Origin: Alphaproteobacteria bacterium
GTDB taxonomy: Bacteria > Pseudomonadota > Alphaproteobacteria > Micavibrionales > Micavibrionaceae
Direction of reading: 5' to 3'
DNA length: 64,000 nucleotides
Assembly: GCA_009929775.1 (NCBI GenBank)
Contig: RZZS01000003.1
Coordinates: forward strand, 19,017-83,016
The notes under the pieces were generated by a model that was not told where the DNA came from, did not search any database, and saw nothing but the letters and a program-made list of their open reading frames with translations. The translations under genes were made by a program, and so were the position numbers. Numbering within the stretch: position 1 is the stretch's first letter; every line of letters starts with the position of its first letter. Positions 35,433 to 44,687 of the stretch are shown here, piece by piece.

Positions 35433-36379
35433 GCCCGTAGCTCCATCAAGGGACGCGCAAGAATTGCACGCGATTCTTGGCAGTCGTCGTACATTTGCGC
35501 GATCAGTTCGTTGAGACTTGCGAATTTCGCCTCGCCGCGAATCTGGCGCACCGGCCGGATCCGCAGCGTTTTGCCGTAGATGTCGTCGTCGAAATCGAAA
35601 ATATGGGTCTCGACCTGGGCGGTCCGGATTTCAAACATCGGTCTGATCCCGATATTGGTCGCCGAAGCAAGCCACGGTGCGTCGACTCCGTCCTCGACAA
35701 TCCGGACAAGACTCGCATAAACGCCATAGCCAGGGTGGATGGCATCGCCTAGAGACACGTTCGCTGTCGGAAATCCTAGTTCGCGCCCACGCTTGTCGCC
35801 ATGCGCGACAATCCCCTCAATCTCCCAGGGCCAGCCAAGCAGTGCATTGGCCTTTTCGATGTTGCCGTGCCGCAGCGCAGCGCGCACGTCGCTGGAGGAA
35901 TAGGGTTCTTCATGAGCGGTGACGATGCGCTCCACGGTGTCGACCGCGATTCCCGCCCGCTCGATGTCGGCGGGCGTTCCCTTGCGCAACTGTCCGAAGC
36001 GGAAATCGTCGCCTACGACGACGTGGGCCGCGCCGAGACCCGTTTTTAACACCTGGTCCACGAACTGAACGGCGGTCTGGCTGGCGAACGGCCAGTCGAA
36101 AGGAATGGCGAATACGAGATCTACCCCGCAGGCTTCAAGCCTCCGCATCTTGAGGGGCTCGGGCGTGACGCGAAAGGGCGGATCGTCAGGGCGGAGCAGC
36201 GCGCGCGGATGGGGTTCAAAGGTCAGGGCGGCAAGCTTCCTGCGCTTTCCGCGGGCCACCGCACCGGCCTGCGCGAGCAGCGCCTGGTGGCCCCGGTGCA
36301 CGCCGTCAAAATTACCGATTACCACGACCGCGCCGCGAGCGTGGTCGGGCAAATTCCTGTAGTCGCGAAAAATTTCCAT
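35429..36379 (-). CDS. ribF: Bifunctional riboflavin kinase/FAD synthetase
   Basis: This 316-aa protein makes FMN and then FAD. The N-terminal FAD synthetase domain has VVIGNFDGVHRGHQALLAQA (the nucleotidyl-transferase HxGH-like site) and VVGDDFRFG. The C-terminal riboflavin kinase domain has RGRELGFPTANVSLGDAIHPGYGVYASLV and THIFDFDDDIYGKTLRIRPV. The start at 36379 (MEIFRDY) is better than the longer reading, whose extra residues are not family-like. It overlaps the AEC gene by four bases. In many alphaproteobacteria ribF precedes ileS and lspA; here those genes are kilobases away, with plus-strand genes between them. Confidence 0.95.
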   Translation of the reverse strand: MEIFRDYRNLPDHARGAVVVIGNFDGVHRGHQALLAQAGAVARGKRRKLAALTFEPHPRALLRPDDPPFRVTPEPLKMRRLEACGVDLVFAIPFDWPFASQTAVQFVDQVLKTGLGAAHVVVGDDFRFGQLRKGTPADIERAGIAVDTVERIVTAHEEPYSSSDVRAALRHGNIEKANALLGWPWEIEGIVAHGDKRGRELGFPTANVSLGDAIHPGYGVYASLVRIVEDGVDAPWLASATNIGIRPMFEIRTAQVETHIFDFDDDIYGKTLRIRPVRQIRGEAKFASLNELIAQMYDDCQESRAILARPLMELRA

Positions 36380-36430
36380 CGCAATTTCTGTATAGCCTTT
36401 TGAGGGCGGGATCAAGGACCCGATCGGCGG

Positions 36431-36919
36431 TCAGTGCATGAGGGACGGGACCTGAACCGTGATCGCGCTGTTCTTGGGTGCAAAGGACGCGCTTTCGGGA
36501 GAGGGAAACGGCTCGACGCCATAATCCGCGAGGATGTCTTCCAGCCGGGCAGCTTCTTCGGCCATGCCGAACCGCTTCATGTCCGTGGTGGCTTCCAGCG
36601 AAAGATTGACGATCGCGCAAAAGCGCATATCGTCCGCGTGCGTAAGCGCGTATTCCAGGCGCTCGATGGCCGCTTCCGGGTGTCCTTCCCGCACAAGGTT
36701 CAGGACGCGATCGCGCAAGGACGTATAACCGGGCGGGAGTTCAAGACCCGCCAGCGAGTCGGAGTCGAAATCGCCTCTGGCGGCAGTCGTGGTGCCTCCG
36801 GGGTCATTTTCTCTGTGTGCGTGGTCTTCGGCGCACTCGCAGAACTTGGGCGAAAGAACGCCGACATGCGCGAACGGTGCTGGCGCCAGCGTGAAATCAG
36901 TAGCCGCAGTAGTAAACAT
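36431..36919 (-). CDS. Hypothetical protein upstream of ribF
   Basis: I do not recognise this protein (162 aa with the ATG at 36919). The first 50 residues are low-complexity. The core RDRVLNLVREGHPEAAIERLEYALTHADDMRF and DMKRFGMAEEAARLEDILADYG looks like helical-hairpin (TPR-like) repeats. The open frame extends much further upstream, but that part crosses repeat sequences and has no family-like features. No strong ribosome site precedes the chosen ATG. It ends 51 bp before ribF on the same strand. Confidence 0.5.
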   Translation of the reverse strand: MFTTAATDFTLAPAPFAHVGVLSPKFCECAEDHAHRENDPGGTTTAARGDFDSDSLAGLELPPGYTSLRDRVLNLVREGHPEAAIERLEYALTHADDMRFCAIVNLSLEATTDMKRFGMAEEAARLEDILADYGVEPFPSPESASFAPKNSAITVQVPSLMH

Positions 36920-37528
36920 GGCATTAAGATTAACCGAAGGCGTGTCTTGATTGCAAGTTTCGGCTTCCTCGCCCGGCAATTCCAATCCGAGCGTTACTCC
37001 CCGGTTATCGCCCCGTCTCCCGAATTGTGTACGGACCGGAGATGAGGAGTACCCGCGTGCCATGCATGCATGGCGGAAGATTAAGTATTCTAAACCCCCA
37101 AGACACCGCGGCACCAAGTTTCCCTTATTACCAGCGCCTTGGCGTCTTGTTGCCTTGTACGTTGCCTTAGTGGTGGAAACACGGCCGGAATGGGGCCGCG
37201 GAATGGGGACGCGCGGAATGGGGACGGAGTAAAACCCCCTCGTTTTACTCCGTCCCCGTTTGCCACGTCCCCGTTTGCCAGAGAACGTGGCGCTCATGTG
37301 GAATTTATGAAAAACGACCCTCTCCGTTTTTGCACCGGATCGCGCGATTTTGAATTGCTGTTCCTCGCTTGGGGCTAACCAAAAGAGCAAGTTCGAAAGC
37401 TCGGGATCTATGCGGATGCGGCAAAAAAAAGCACACATAGGCATTCATTTTTTTCGTATAATTTATGTCGCGGTGTGGTCGAAACGGGACCACATTCCCG
37501 CCACTTCCATGACAGGAGACTGAGTAAA
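36920..37528. other. 609-bp gap with GGGGACGG repeats
   Basis: No gene is supported. A compound repeat at 37187-37276 is listed separately. About 37099-37150 reads CCAAGACACC... and ...CTTGGCGTCTTG, a diverged inverted motif. The AT-rich stretch 37420-37465 (GCAAAAAAAAGCACACATAG, TTTTTTTCGTATAATTT) probably holds the promoter of the Cache chemoreceptor; TATAAT at about 37457 is a candidate -10 box, but I cannot assign a -35. Confidence 0.5.
37187..37276. repeat. GGGGACGGAGTAAAAC compound repeat
   Basis: A perfect 16-bp inverted repeat GGGGACGGAGTAAAAC / GTTTTACTCCGTCCCC (37220-37235 and 37242-37257) has a 6-nt CCCCTC loop. It is flanked on the left by tandem GGAATGGGGMCGC units (37188, 37201, 37215 approx.) and on the right by two CGTCCCCGTTTGCC units. 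The ends are like the mutL elements; the interior differs. Confidence 0.9.
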
Positions 37529-39220
37529 GTGAGTATGCTAAACAATCTTAGGCTGTCCGTGAAGATGGCCATGGTCATCGGGCTGTTTACGGTTGCGCTC
37601 GCCGGCCTTTCCGTGAATTCGCTGGTGATGTACCGGAACAGCCTGATCGAATCGGAAAAAGCACGGCTGCAGAATATCGTCGACCTTTCATACGGCATAA
37701 TCACGCATTACCAAAAGCTGGCAAGCGACAACGCCTCGGTGTCCGAGGACACGGCACAGCTTATGGCGCGGGACGCGCTTCGCGGTCTTCGCTATGCGGG
37801 TAGCGATTATATCTTCGTCTTTGACAAAAATGGCGGGACGGTCGTTCATGGCGCCAGACCGGAACTTGAGGGGACGAGCCTCGCCGACTCACAGGATGCA
37901 AACGGCGTTTATTTCATCCGCGAGATGGTAAAAATCGCCCGGGACGGAGGCGGATTCCTTCACTATGATTTTCCTCGCGAGGGAAGCGACGAGCCCCAGC
38001 CGAAGCTCAGCTACAGCCTGTATTTCGAGCCGTGGGACTGGATGGTCGGCACCGGTGTTTACATTGACGACGTCGACAGAAAATTTTACGCCGCCGCGGC
38101 GAAGGCCGCGGGAATCTCTCTTGCCGTTATCCTGATGGGTGTTTTCGTGGCTTCCGTGATTGCGCGCTCGATTTCAGGACCGCTCGCACGAATGACGGGC
38201 GATATGAACAAACTCGCCAGCAGAAATTACGATTTCGAAATTCTGTACACGGATTCCCGGAATGAGATAGGCGAACTTGCCCGGGCTCTTGAGGTCTTTC
38301 GTGAAAACGCCCGGGAAGGCGACCGGCTTCGCGCGGAGCAGGAAGAAGCAAAGGCGCGTCAGGCTGACGAACGGTGCAAAATGATGAATGCGATGGCCGA
38401 TTCATTCGAGGCGCAGGTTGGCGGTATCGTGGAGATCGTCGGAAGCGCGGCGACGGAGCTTGAAGCACTGGCCACGCAGCTTTCCGCCAGCGCCGAAGAG
38501 GCGTCCCGGCAAAGCGCCAGCGTTGCCGGTGCCTCGGAGCAGGCGTCCGCCAACGTTCAGACCGTGGCGGCCGCTGCGGAGCAACTGAGCGCGTCGATCC
38601 GGGATATCTCGCGTAACATCACCGATACCGCGAGTACCGCAAAAATCTGCACCCGTTCGGCGCAGACCTCAAAGGAAAAGCTCTCGAACCTTGAGAAGTT
38701 GATCGCCCAGATTGACACCGTGTTGCAGTCGATTGTCGACGTGGCGGAGCAGACGAACCTGCTTGCTCTGAATGCGACGATCGAGGCCGCGCGCGCGGGC
38801 GACGCCGGTAAAGGTTTCGCGGTTGTGGCCAGCGAGGTGAAGTCGCTTGCGACACGGACCCAACAAATGACCGACGAGATCTCCAGCCTCATCAAGGCGA
38901 TCAAGGACGGCTCCGGCGAAACGGTCATGTCCGTCGACGAGATACTCCGGCAGATTGAAGCGGTCGGCGAGAAAACGACGAGTGTTGCGGCGTCCGTCGA
39001 GGAGCAGAACAATTCGACGGTGGAGATCAGTCGCAATATTCAGCAGGCGTCGCAGGGAACGCAGGAAGTGTCCGCGAACGTCGTCGGTATTCAGCAAGCC
39101 GCGAACGAGAGCGCCAGTGCGACAGCTTCACTTAGGGACAGCGCGGGGAGCCTTTCAAAACAGTCGGCTGAGCTCAAGACAGCGGTTAGAGGCTTTATCA
39201 GTCAGGTGCGTGCGGCCTGA
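37529..39220 (+). CDS. Methyl-accepting chemotaxis protein with Cache sensor
   Basis: This 563-aa inner-membrane receptor has a first helix at about 12-32 and a periplasmic single-Cache domain to about 190, with DYIFVFDKNGGTVVHGARPELEG and WDWMVGTGVYIDDVDRKF. A second helix (GISLAVILMGVFVASVIA), a HAMP domain and the coiled-coil signalling domain follow. The hairpin tip is [39 protein letters not shown]. The likely ligand class is small organic acids, by analogy with sCache_2 receptors; this is inference. The start is the GTG at 37529 (AGGAG ten bases upstream), with an ATG two codons later as the alternative. No che genes are nearby. Confidence 0.93.
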   Translation: MSMLNNLRLSVKMAMVIGLFTVALAGLSVNSLVMYRNSLIESEKARLQNIVDLSYGIITHYQKLASDNASVSEDTAQLMARDALRGLRYAGSDYIFVFDKNGGTVVHGARPELEGTSLADSQDANGVYFIREMVKIARDGGGFLHYDFPREGSDEPQPKLSYSLYFEPWDWMVGTGVYIDDVDRKFYAAAAKAAGISLAVILMGVFVASVIARSISGPLARMTGDMNKLASRNYDFEILYTDSRNEIGELARALEVFRENAREGDRLRAEQEEAKARQADERCKMMNAMADSFEAQVGGIVEIVGSAATELEALATQLSASAEEASRQSASVAGASEQASANVQTVAAAAEQLSASIRDISRNITDTASTAKICTRSAQTSKEKLSNLEKLIAQIDTVLQSIVDVAEQTNLLALNATIEAARAGDAGKGFAVVASEVKSLATRTQQMTDEISSLIKAIKDGSGETVMSVDEILRQIEAVGEKTTSVAASVEEQNNSTVEISRNIQQASQGTQEVSANVVGIQQAANESASATASLRDSAGSLSKQSAELKTAVRGFISQVRAA

Positions 39221-39250
39221 AGCGTCAATCGCCCGGTTCAGAGAAAAAGC

Positions 39251-39284
39251 GGTGGTCCCAAAAAACCTGGACCACCTGTATTTT
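39251..39284 (+). terminator. Candidate terminator after the Cache chemoreceptor
   Basis: The hairpin GGTGGTCC / GGACCACC (8 bp, 10-nt A-rich loop) lies 31 nt after the stop and is followed by TGTATTTT, a weak T tract. Confidence 0.55.
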
Positions 39285-39381
39285 CCATCAGGAACGGACA
39301 CGCCTCTTCCGGGCTCCGTCTTCTGCGTTCATTCAACTCGGGACCGTAAGCTTCCCCACCCGCAGAACCCGCGCCGAGATC

Positions 39382-40233
39382 TCATGGTTCCTGTTTTTTC
39401 CGTCTTCCGACCGTTTTCGGGTCTCTTGGCTTGATCATGCGCAGACTGCCGTCCATCTCCTTAAGGAAGCGTGCGATATTTGCGGTCTTCCGGCGGCCTT
39501 GTCCGTTCAGACGTCCCCGGACGACGGGATAGGAGACGCCCAGCATGCGCGCGATTTCCGGCTGCGAAAACCCCTTTCCCCTCAACTCGTCAAGTTCCTT
39601 TTCGAAGCGGAGTCCAAGCCGGCTTCCGCGGACCTGCACACTGAACGGCAACGCGTCCCACGCAAGTTCGAATTTTACGCGGAACTCGGGGTGGGCATGC
39701 ATGTAGTCGCCAAACACTTCACGGGTCGGCATATCCTCGTCCTTCGCCACTTCGCTGATCGTCCTGCCCTTCTCTATCCGGCGCAAGAACTCGTGAAAGT
39801 CTTTTTCTTCCCACTTCGCTTCCCGACCGTGTGCTTCCAGGCCCCTGCGGTGCCAGGAATTCTTCGCGACATCGGTCGACGGACGCCGGTTAACAATCGA
39901 GGCATGCAACTTGCGCATATGGTCGGTCGAAGGCCGCTGGGGTATGATGCCTTCCTTGCGCTGGGCGTTCATGATCGTCCTCTGTTTGTGGCGAAGTTGT
40001 TTTCCCACGAGACCCCGCCGCCATGGAAGACCGAACTGTTCGCGGTATTCGTCAGGCTCGCACTGGTGTGTATTCTTGAGGTGCTTGTGAAGCGACTCGT
40101 AGGCATGGCCGCATAGAAGGCAAACAAGCGCATCGTTGTCGAAATAGGCTTCGACTTCGTCCTTCGTCCGGAATTTTTCCGAAACTGGAAAGTCCGGCAG
40201 CGGCTTTTTGTACGGATATTGCTTTTTCGTCAT
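39382..40233 (-). CDS. MucR/Ros-like zinc-finger regulator with added C-terminal HTH
   Basis: This 283-aa protein is about twice the usual MucR length. Residues about 35-75 match the Ros/MucR core: ALVCLLCGHAYESLHKHLKNTH (C2H2-type zinc site) then EPDEYREQFGLPW. The middle has charged repeats including an 'RRPSTD' pair (PQRPSTD, NRRPSTD). A helix-turn-helix-like segment GFSQPEIARMLGVSYPVVRGRL follows near 230-255, and the C-terminus is very basic. It starts 1 nt after the YhdP-like gene's stop (GGGGGA as ribosome site). MucR proteins silence AT-rich DNA and control envelope, motility and virulence genes. The extra domain is unusual. Confidence 0.82.
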   Translation of the reverse strand: MTKKQYPYKKPLPDFPVSEKFRTKDEVEAYFDNDALVCLLCGHAYESLHKHLKNTHQCEPDEYREQFGLPWRRGLVGKQLRHKQRTIMNAQRKEGIIPQRPSTDHMRKLHASIVNRRPSTDVAKNSWHRRGLEAHGREAKWEEKDFHEFLRRIEKGRTISEVAKDEDMPTREVFGDYMHAHPEFRVKFELAWDALPFSVQVRGSRLGLRFEKELDELRGKGFSQPEIARMLGVSYPVVRGRLNGQGRRKTANIARFLKEMDGSLRMIKPRDPKTVGRRKKQEP

Positions 40234-40234
40234 G

Positions 40235-43200
40235 TCATCCCCCCTCGAACAAAATCCTCCTCAATATCCCCGGCGCCAGCGCCGCCAGCGGATTAACGGA
40301 GATCTCCGGCTCTTTCAAAGGCCCCTTGACGGTATAGGTCGCAGCGAAAACCGCGCCGCCAGCACCCCCGGCGAGAATGTCGCCGATGACAGGAATGCCG
40401 CCGATCAGGGTATTGACCATCGAAAGCGGAACGATCGTACCCGAAAGGTCGATCTTGCCGGTTGCCCGGTCGACGACACCCGCGAATGTCAGGCCAAGAG
40501 AATTGCCCGACGTGCGCCCTTCCCGCAACACCAGCACCGCCCCTTGCGGGCGGTAGAACCAGTCGAAATCAGCTTCGAGCTTGGTGAACACCATCCCTTC
40601 ACTGCCGAGAAGCTGCACAAGACCAGGCAGGCTAAGTGCGCTCAGGAGACGCGCAAGACCTGGCGCGTTCACCACCGTAAAGTTCGTCAGCTCTGCCTTG
40701 CCAGCAATGTCCCCTCCGCGAATTGAAAACCCGGACGGCTGCCCGAAAACCTTCAGCTTTCCGCCACGCACGTCCTTGTTGATGCCGAATGCTTTCAGAA
40801 CCGCGCCCGCATCGCTGGCCTCAAGGTGAAACTCCTTTCGGGCGGTCTGCGGGTCCGGCTTGTAGCGAAGATAGATCTGCCCGTTGCCGGCGCGGGCGTC
40901 CATTTCGAGTTGCGTGATGTCGCCTGCCACGTCGGTCTCGATATACATTCTGGCGTCGCGCACGGACTCCTCTTCGCCCGTTATCATCCTGAGAACATCC
41001 ACGGACAGGATCATCGGTGGTTCGTCGGCGGCAGCTTTCGCCGCGTCCTTTCGGTCTTCCCTGCCGCTTAGAAACGGGCGCGCATCCACCGTCTTCCCGT
41101 CGATATCCAGCTTCATTAGTCCGCCCGACTCGCGTTTCAGGACCAGCGAAAAATCGTTCGCTCCCATGCGCAGCCGGTCGGCGGTAAGGCTCGTCACATC
41201 CTGCTCGCCCATGACCGGACCGAACAGCAGGTGGGCATTCACAAGGGAAAGCTCCGCGGACTCGAGATTAAGGCGGCTTATCTCGACCAGCCTTCCCCGG
41301 TCGAGCGATACCTGCAGCGAGCCCGTGCCTGGCAAACTCGCCGGCTTCACGAATTTCAAAGGCGTGAAGGTCAGCAGGACCGGGGTCAGGTCCGCCTCGA
41401 TATCGACGGTATTACGGTCGTCGTTCCGCATGATGTAGGTGATTTTTACCGGAAGCGTGCCGCTCAGATAATCATCGAGCCCGATGTTGAAATGCTCGCG
41501 CAGCGCCTTGTCGGCCCCGAGACTCGCGACAACCTTGCTCGACCACGCGCGACCTTCGCTGTCGAGATACTGCTGCCAGGCGAAGGTGATATCCCGCCCG
41601 CCGAGTTGGCCCCGGCCCTCGACGGTAAAATCCTCTTCGCCGACCGCGACAGCGAACGGACCACCTTTCAGGTCGAGTCCTTCCACGAGACCGGGAAGAT
41701 GCACATCCTTTACCGTGCCGTCCGCGACGATCTTGACTTCCTCTTTTTTCAGGTCTTCCGTCGTCGGGAAAGCGACATTCGCCTTGATTGAGGCGGTTCC
41801 TTTTGTATCCTCCGGTCGGATGCCGAGATCATCGCCGTAGCCAATCGGCTCCCGTGCGAGATATTCGAGCATGGCCGGAAGCGGTCCGTCGAGTTGCGCC
41901 GAAATATCGACGCTTCCCGCTCCCGCGACCATAAGCCCGTCGAACGCGACACGGACGTCTTTGGCCGCGATTGCACCGAGGTGCGTCGTCCCTTCCACGA
42001 CCAGCGTATCGGCGTCAAAATCGACGAGACCCTTTCCCGCCGTGTTTTCCGCCGGCACCATCGGAGCCCGGTAATCAACTGTCACACCGTCGAACGCGAA
42101 GGCAATTTTGCCTTCTCTCACGTCAACATCATCAAATCCTCCGGTCGAGGGCGGCAGCGAGATGACGGCGCTCGCCACCACATCCGAAAACGTGCCTTTT
42201 TCCATCCGCTCGACAAGCCAGCGGTACGCGCCCGTATCCTCAAGCTTCGGCGGGAAAAGGGCGGGCAGATCGTCAACGGCGACCCGGTCCGCCGTGACTC
42301 GGACAGGAACGGTCAAAGCCTCCCCCTGACGATAGGAGAACGAGGAACTCGCAGAGAGGGTGGCCTCGGGCAAATCGACTGTAAGTTCCCGGATTTCGGT
42401 CTGGCCGGTCGCCGCATCCCAGGAGGCAGTCAGCCGCACCTCGTCATAGGCGAGCGGCTCTTCGTAGAGCGCGGGCAGTGAAACCTTGCCACCCTGCGAC
42501 AAGACCGCAAGACGAACATCGACGGGCGTGAGGTCGTCACCGAATTCGGCATCGAGCCGCGCACTGAGGGTCAGCTCGTGACCGGCAAGGAATTCCAGTT
42601 CGCCGAATTTGCGCGACAGCACTTCCGGATCCACGTCCCCGGCGATGAGACTCGCATAAAATGCGTCTTCCTCGACACTGTAACGGACACTCGCCTCAAC
42701 AGTCGCCGTCTTTAGTCCGCCCGGAATTTCGACAAACGCCGTCGCCTCGGCGACCGCGTCACCGCGTGCGATGCGAAAATCGGAACGCGGGAAAAACCAT
42801 GACAAACCCGCGATGTGATCCTCGACCATGACCGATGCTTTTTCCACCTCGACGAGCCCAAGCTGCGAGAGGATCTCCGGACCGTCCTGACCCTGCCCGC
42901 GCGCCCACGCCCGCACCGATTCCAGAACATCGGGAAGGACAGTGCCGTCGCTATCTGTCCCGGCGGCCCCGGGAAAATCCCCGGCCCCGACGCGAAGTCC
43001 ATCCTCCGTCCGGACGAGACGCAGGGAGAGCTTGCGAATATAGGCCGCCTGCGGGCGAACCTGTCCTATCAGCAGAGACGAGAGCGAAAAGGAAAGGCCG
43101 AGTTCGTCAACCGACAAAATGTCCTTTTCCTCGCCCTCGACGATGCGAACGTCCTTGAGACCCAGAAGGAGCGGTTTCGAGGCTTCCGGCCACTGCAACG

Positions 43201-43420
43201 CCATCTTCTCGACGGTCAGAGAGAGACCGCTCTTCGAATCATTCAGTGTGCTTTCTATAAATTCTCGCGCGAATTCGAGATCGATCGGTCCCGAGGTCAG
43301 ACGCCAGAGAATCGCCGCGCCGACAATAATGACCAGAACCACGACAACGGCGAGCGCCTCCAGAACGAGAATTGAAAGCTTTTTGAGCAGTCTGGTTAGT
43401 TGAGGGGTGAAAGATTTCAT
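40235..43420 (-). CDS. YhdP-like giant AsmA-family protein
   Basis: This 1061-aa protein has an N-terminal membrane helix (about 20-42, LEALAVVVVLVIIVGAAILWRL) and an enormous periplasmic part. LTSGPIDLEFAREFIESTLN and the DUF3971-like middle (AYRWLVERMEKGTFSDVVA) are YhdP features. The AsmA_2-like C-terminus shows TLIGGIPVIGDILAGGAGGAVFAA then TYTVKGPLKEPEISVNPLAALAPG. YhdP, TamB and AsmA bridge the envelope and carry phospholipids to the outer membrane. It is divergent from bcp (64-bp gap) and cotranscribed with the MucR-like gene. The start at 43420 (ATG) follows an overlapping GTG. Confidence 0.9.
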   Translation of the reverse strand: MKSFTPQLTRLLKKLSILVLEALAVVVVLVIIVGAAILWRLTSGPIDLEFAREFIESTLNDSKSGLSLTVEKMALQWPEASKPLLLGLKDVRIVEGEEKDILSVDELGLSFSLSSLLIGQVRPQAAYIRKLSLRLVRTEDGLRVGAGDFPGAAGTDSDGTVLPDVLESVRAWARGQGQDGPEILSQLGLVEVEKASVMVEDHIAGLSWFFPRSDFRIARGDAVAEATAFVEIPGGLKTATVEASVRYSVEEDAFYASLIAGDVDPEVLSRKFGELEFLAGHELTLSARLDAEFGDDLTPVDVRLAVLSQGGKVSLPALYEEPLAYDEVRLTASWDAATGQTEIRELTVDLPEATLSASSSFSYRQGEALTVPVRVTADRVAVDDLPALFPPKLEDTGAYRWLVERMEKGTFSDVVASAVISLPPSTGGFDDVDVREGKIAFAFDGVTVDYRAPMVPAENTAGKGLVDFDADTLVVEGTTHLGAIAAKDVRVAFDGLMVAGAGSVDISAQLDGPLPAMLEYLAREPIGYGDDLGIRPEDTKGTASIKANVAFPTTEDLKKEEVKIVADGTVKDVHLPGLVEGLDLKGGPFAVAVGEEDFTVEGRGQLGGRDITFAWQQYLDSEGRAWSSKVVASLGADKALREHFNIGLDDYLSGTLPVKITYIMRNDDRNTVDIEADLTPVLLTFTPLKFVKPASLPGTGSLQVSLDRGRLVEISRLNLESAELSLVNAHLLFGPVMGEQDVTSLTADRLRMGANDFSLVLKRESGGLMKLDIDGKTVDARPFLSGREDRKDAAKAAADEPPMILSVDVLRMITGEEESVRDARMYIETDVAGDITQLEMDARAGNGQIYLRYKPDPQTARKEFHLEASDAGAVLKAFGINKDVRGGKLKVFGQPSGFSIRGGDIAGKAELTNFTVVNAPGLARLLSALSLPGLVQLLGSEGMVFTKLEADFDWFYRPQGAVLVLREGRTSGNSLGLTFAGVVDRATGKIDLSGTIVPLSMVNTLIGGIPVIGDILAGGAGGAVFAATYTVKGPLKEPEISVNPLAALAPGILRRILFEGG

Positions 43421-43484
43421 CACTTGACTTGGGGATGGTCGGGTACAGATTCCATTACAGGTTACTTTAGAGGTTCAGAGGCTC

Positions 43485-43946
43485 ATGGAAAACATCGAAG
43501 TTGGGGCACAGGCCCCTGATTTTTCACTTCCCTCCGACAATGGCGGTCAGGTCAGCCTTTCCTCGCTGCGCGGGCGCAGGGTCGTTCTCTATTTTTATCC
43601 GCGCGACGACACGCCGGGCTGTACGGTAGAGTCCTGCTCTTTCCGCGACAATATGCAGGCGCTCAATGCGCTCAACGTCGACGTCATTGGCATATCCAAG
43701 GACACGCCGGAAAGCCACGACAGGTTCAAACAGAAATACGAGTTGAACTTCCCGCTGGCCTCCGATGCAGACTCGGATGTCTGCGAGCGCTACGGCGTTT
43801 GGAAGGAAAAAAACATGTACGGAAAGAAATCGATGGGCATCGAACGGTCGACCTTCTTGATCGGCGAAGACGGAAACGTCGAAAAGATCTGGCGCAAGGT
43901 CAAGGTCGAAGGTCATGTCGAGGACGTGATGGCCGCCCTGAGGTAA
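43485..43946 (+). CDS. bcp: Thioredoxin-dependent peroxiredoxin (Bcp)
   Basis: This 153-aa cytoplasmic thiol peroxidase of the Bcp/PrxQ group reduces H2O2 and organic peroxides. The peroxidatic Cys is C46 and the resolving Cys C51, in DDTPGCTVESCSFRD, five residues apart as in alpha-helical 2-Cys PrxQ. VVLYFYPRDDTPGC and VIGISKDTPESH are family motifs. It has its own short divergent promoter region with the YhdP-like gene and ends at a strong bidirectional hairpin. Confidence 0.95.
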   Translation: MENIEVGAQAPDFSLPSDNGGQVSLSSLRGRRVVLYFYPRDDTPGCTVESCSFRDNMQALNALNVDVIGISKDTPESHDRFKQKYELNFPLASDADSDVCERYGVWKEKNMYGKKSMGIERSTFLIGEDGNVEKIWRKVKVEGHVEDVMAALR

Positions 43947-43963
43947 GCGATTTGCCGATAGAA

Positions 43964-43989
43964 AAACCCCGGATCGTCGTCCGGGGTTT
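43964..43989. terminator. Bidirectional terminator between bcp and the hydrolase
   Basis: A perfect 10-bp stem AAACCCCGGA / TCCGGGGTTT with a 6-nt loop lies between two convergent genes. On the minus strand it ends in TTTTTC; on the plus strand the T run is shorter (TTTC). Confidence 0.85.
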
Positions 43990-44012
43990 CAGAGTAGCAG
44001 AAAGCTGTTTGT

Positions 44013-44687
44013 CTAAGCTGCTTTCGAAAGCCCGGCATTCACCCGCCGACCGCCGCCGACCATGTTGAGGTGGTCGTGCACGTGGGCGCAGAGGCCGTCC
44101 ACCTTGTCATGGAAGAAATGATTCGCACCGTCCATAACCCGGTAATCGATCTCGATCCCCTTTTGCTGGCGCAGCTTGCTAACGAGTTTTTCGACAGAAT
44201 TTTCCGGAACGACATCGTCCCGGTTCCCCTGCAGAATCAGACCCGACGACGGACAGGGGGCAAGAAACGTAAAGTCATAAAGATTGGCGGGCGGAGCGAC
44301 CGATACAAAACCCTGTATCTCGGGACGTCGCATCAGCAATTGCATCCCGATCCACGCGCCGAACGAGAAACCGCCGATCCAGACATACGGTGCGTTGCGG
44401 TTGATCTCCTGCATCCAGTCGAGCGCCGCGGCAGCGTCGCTTAATTCGCCCTCACCGCGATCGAACATGCCCTGCGAGCGTCCGACGCCGCGGAAGTTGA
44501 ACCGCATCGTCGAAAAACCGCGCGATGCGAACGTTTGAAACAATGAGAAAGTGATTTTGTTGTTCATCGTCCCGCCCTGCTCGGGGTGGGGATGAAGGAC
44601 GAGCGCCAAAGGCGCATTCGGTATCTTTGAGTGCGCGTAACGTCCTTCGAGCCGGCCAGCCGGGCCGTTAAAAATTATTTCGGGCAT
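44013..44687 (-). CDS. Alpha/beta hydrolase, COG2945-like
   Basis: This 224-aa enzyme has an alpha/beta-hydrolase fold. The nucleophile Ser is in IGGFSFGAWIG, the acid Asp is in LQGNRDDVVP, and the catalytic His is in MDGANHFFHDK. LVLHPHPEQGGTMNNKI and RFNFRGVGRSQG are typical of this COG2945 subfamily, whose substrate is unknown. It ends next to the bcp terminator. It is divergent from the Rrf2-desulfurase cluster. Confidence 0.88.
   Translation of the reverse strand: MPEIIFNGPAGRLEGRYAHSKIPNAPLALVLHPHPEQGGTMNNKITFSLFQTFASRGFSTMRFNFRGVGRSQGMFDRGEGELSDAAAALDWMQEINRNAPYVWIGGFSFGAWIGMQLLMRRPEIQGFVSVAPPANLYDFTFLAPCPSSGLILQGNRDDVVPENSVEKLVSKLRQQKGIEIDYRVMDGANHFFHDKVDGLCAHVHDHLNMVGGGRRVNAGLSKAA

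Noticed and set aside
36920-37444. Upstream extension of the hypothetical gene at 36431
   Set aside because: It runs through GGGGAC repeats and gives no conserved-looking residues; probably a stop-free run by chance.
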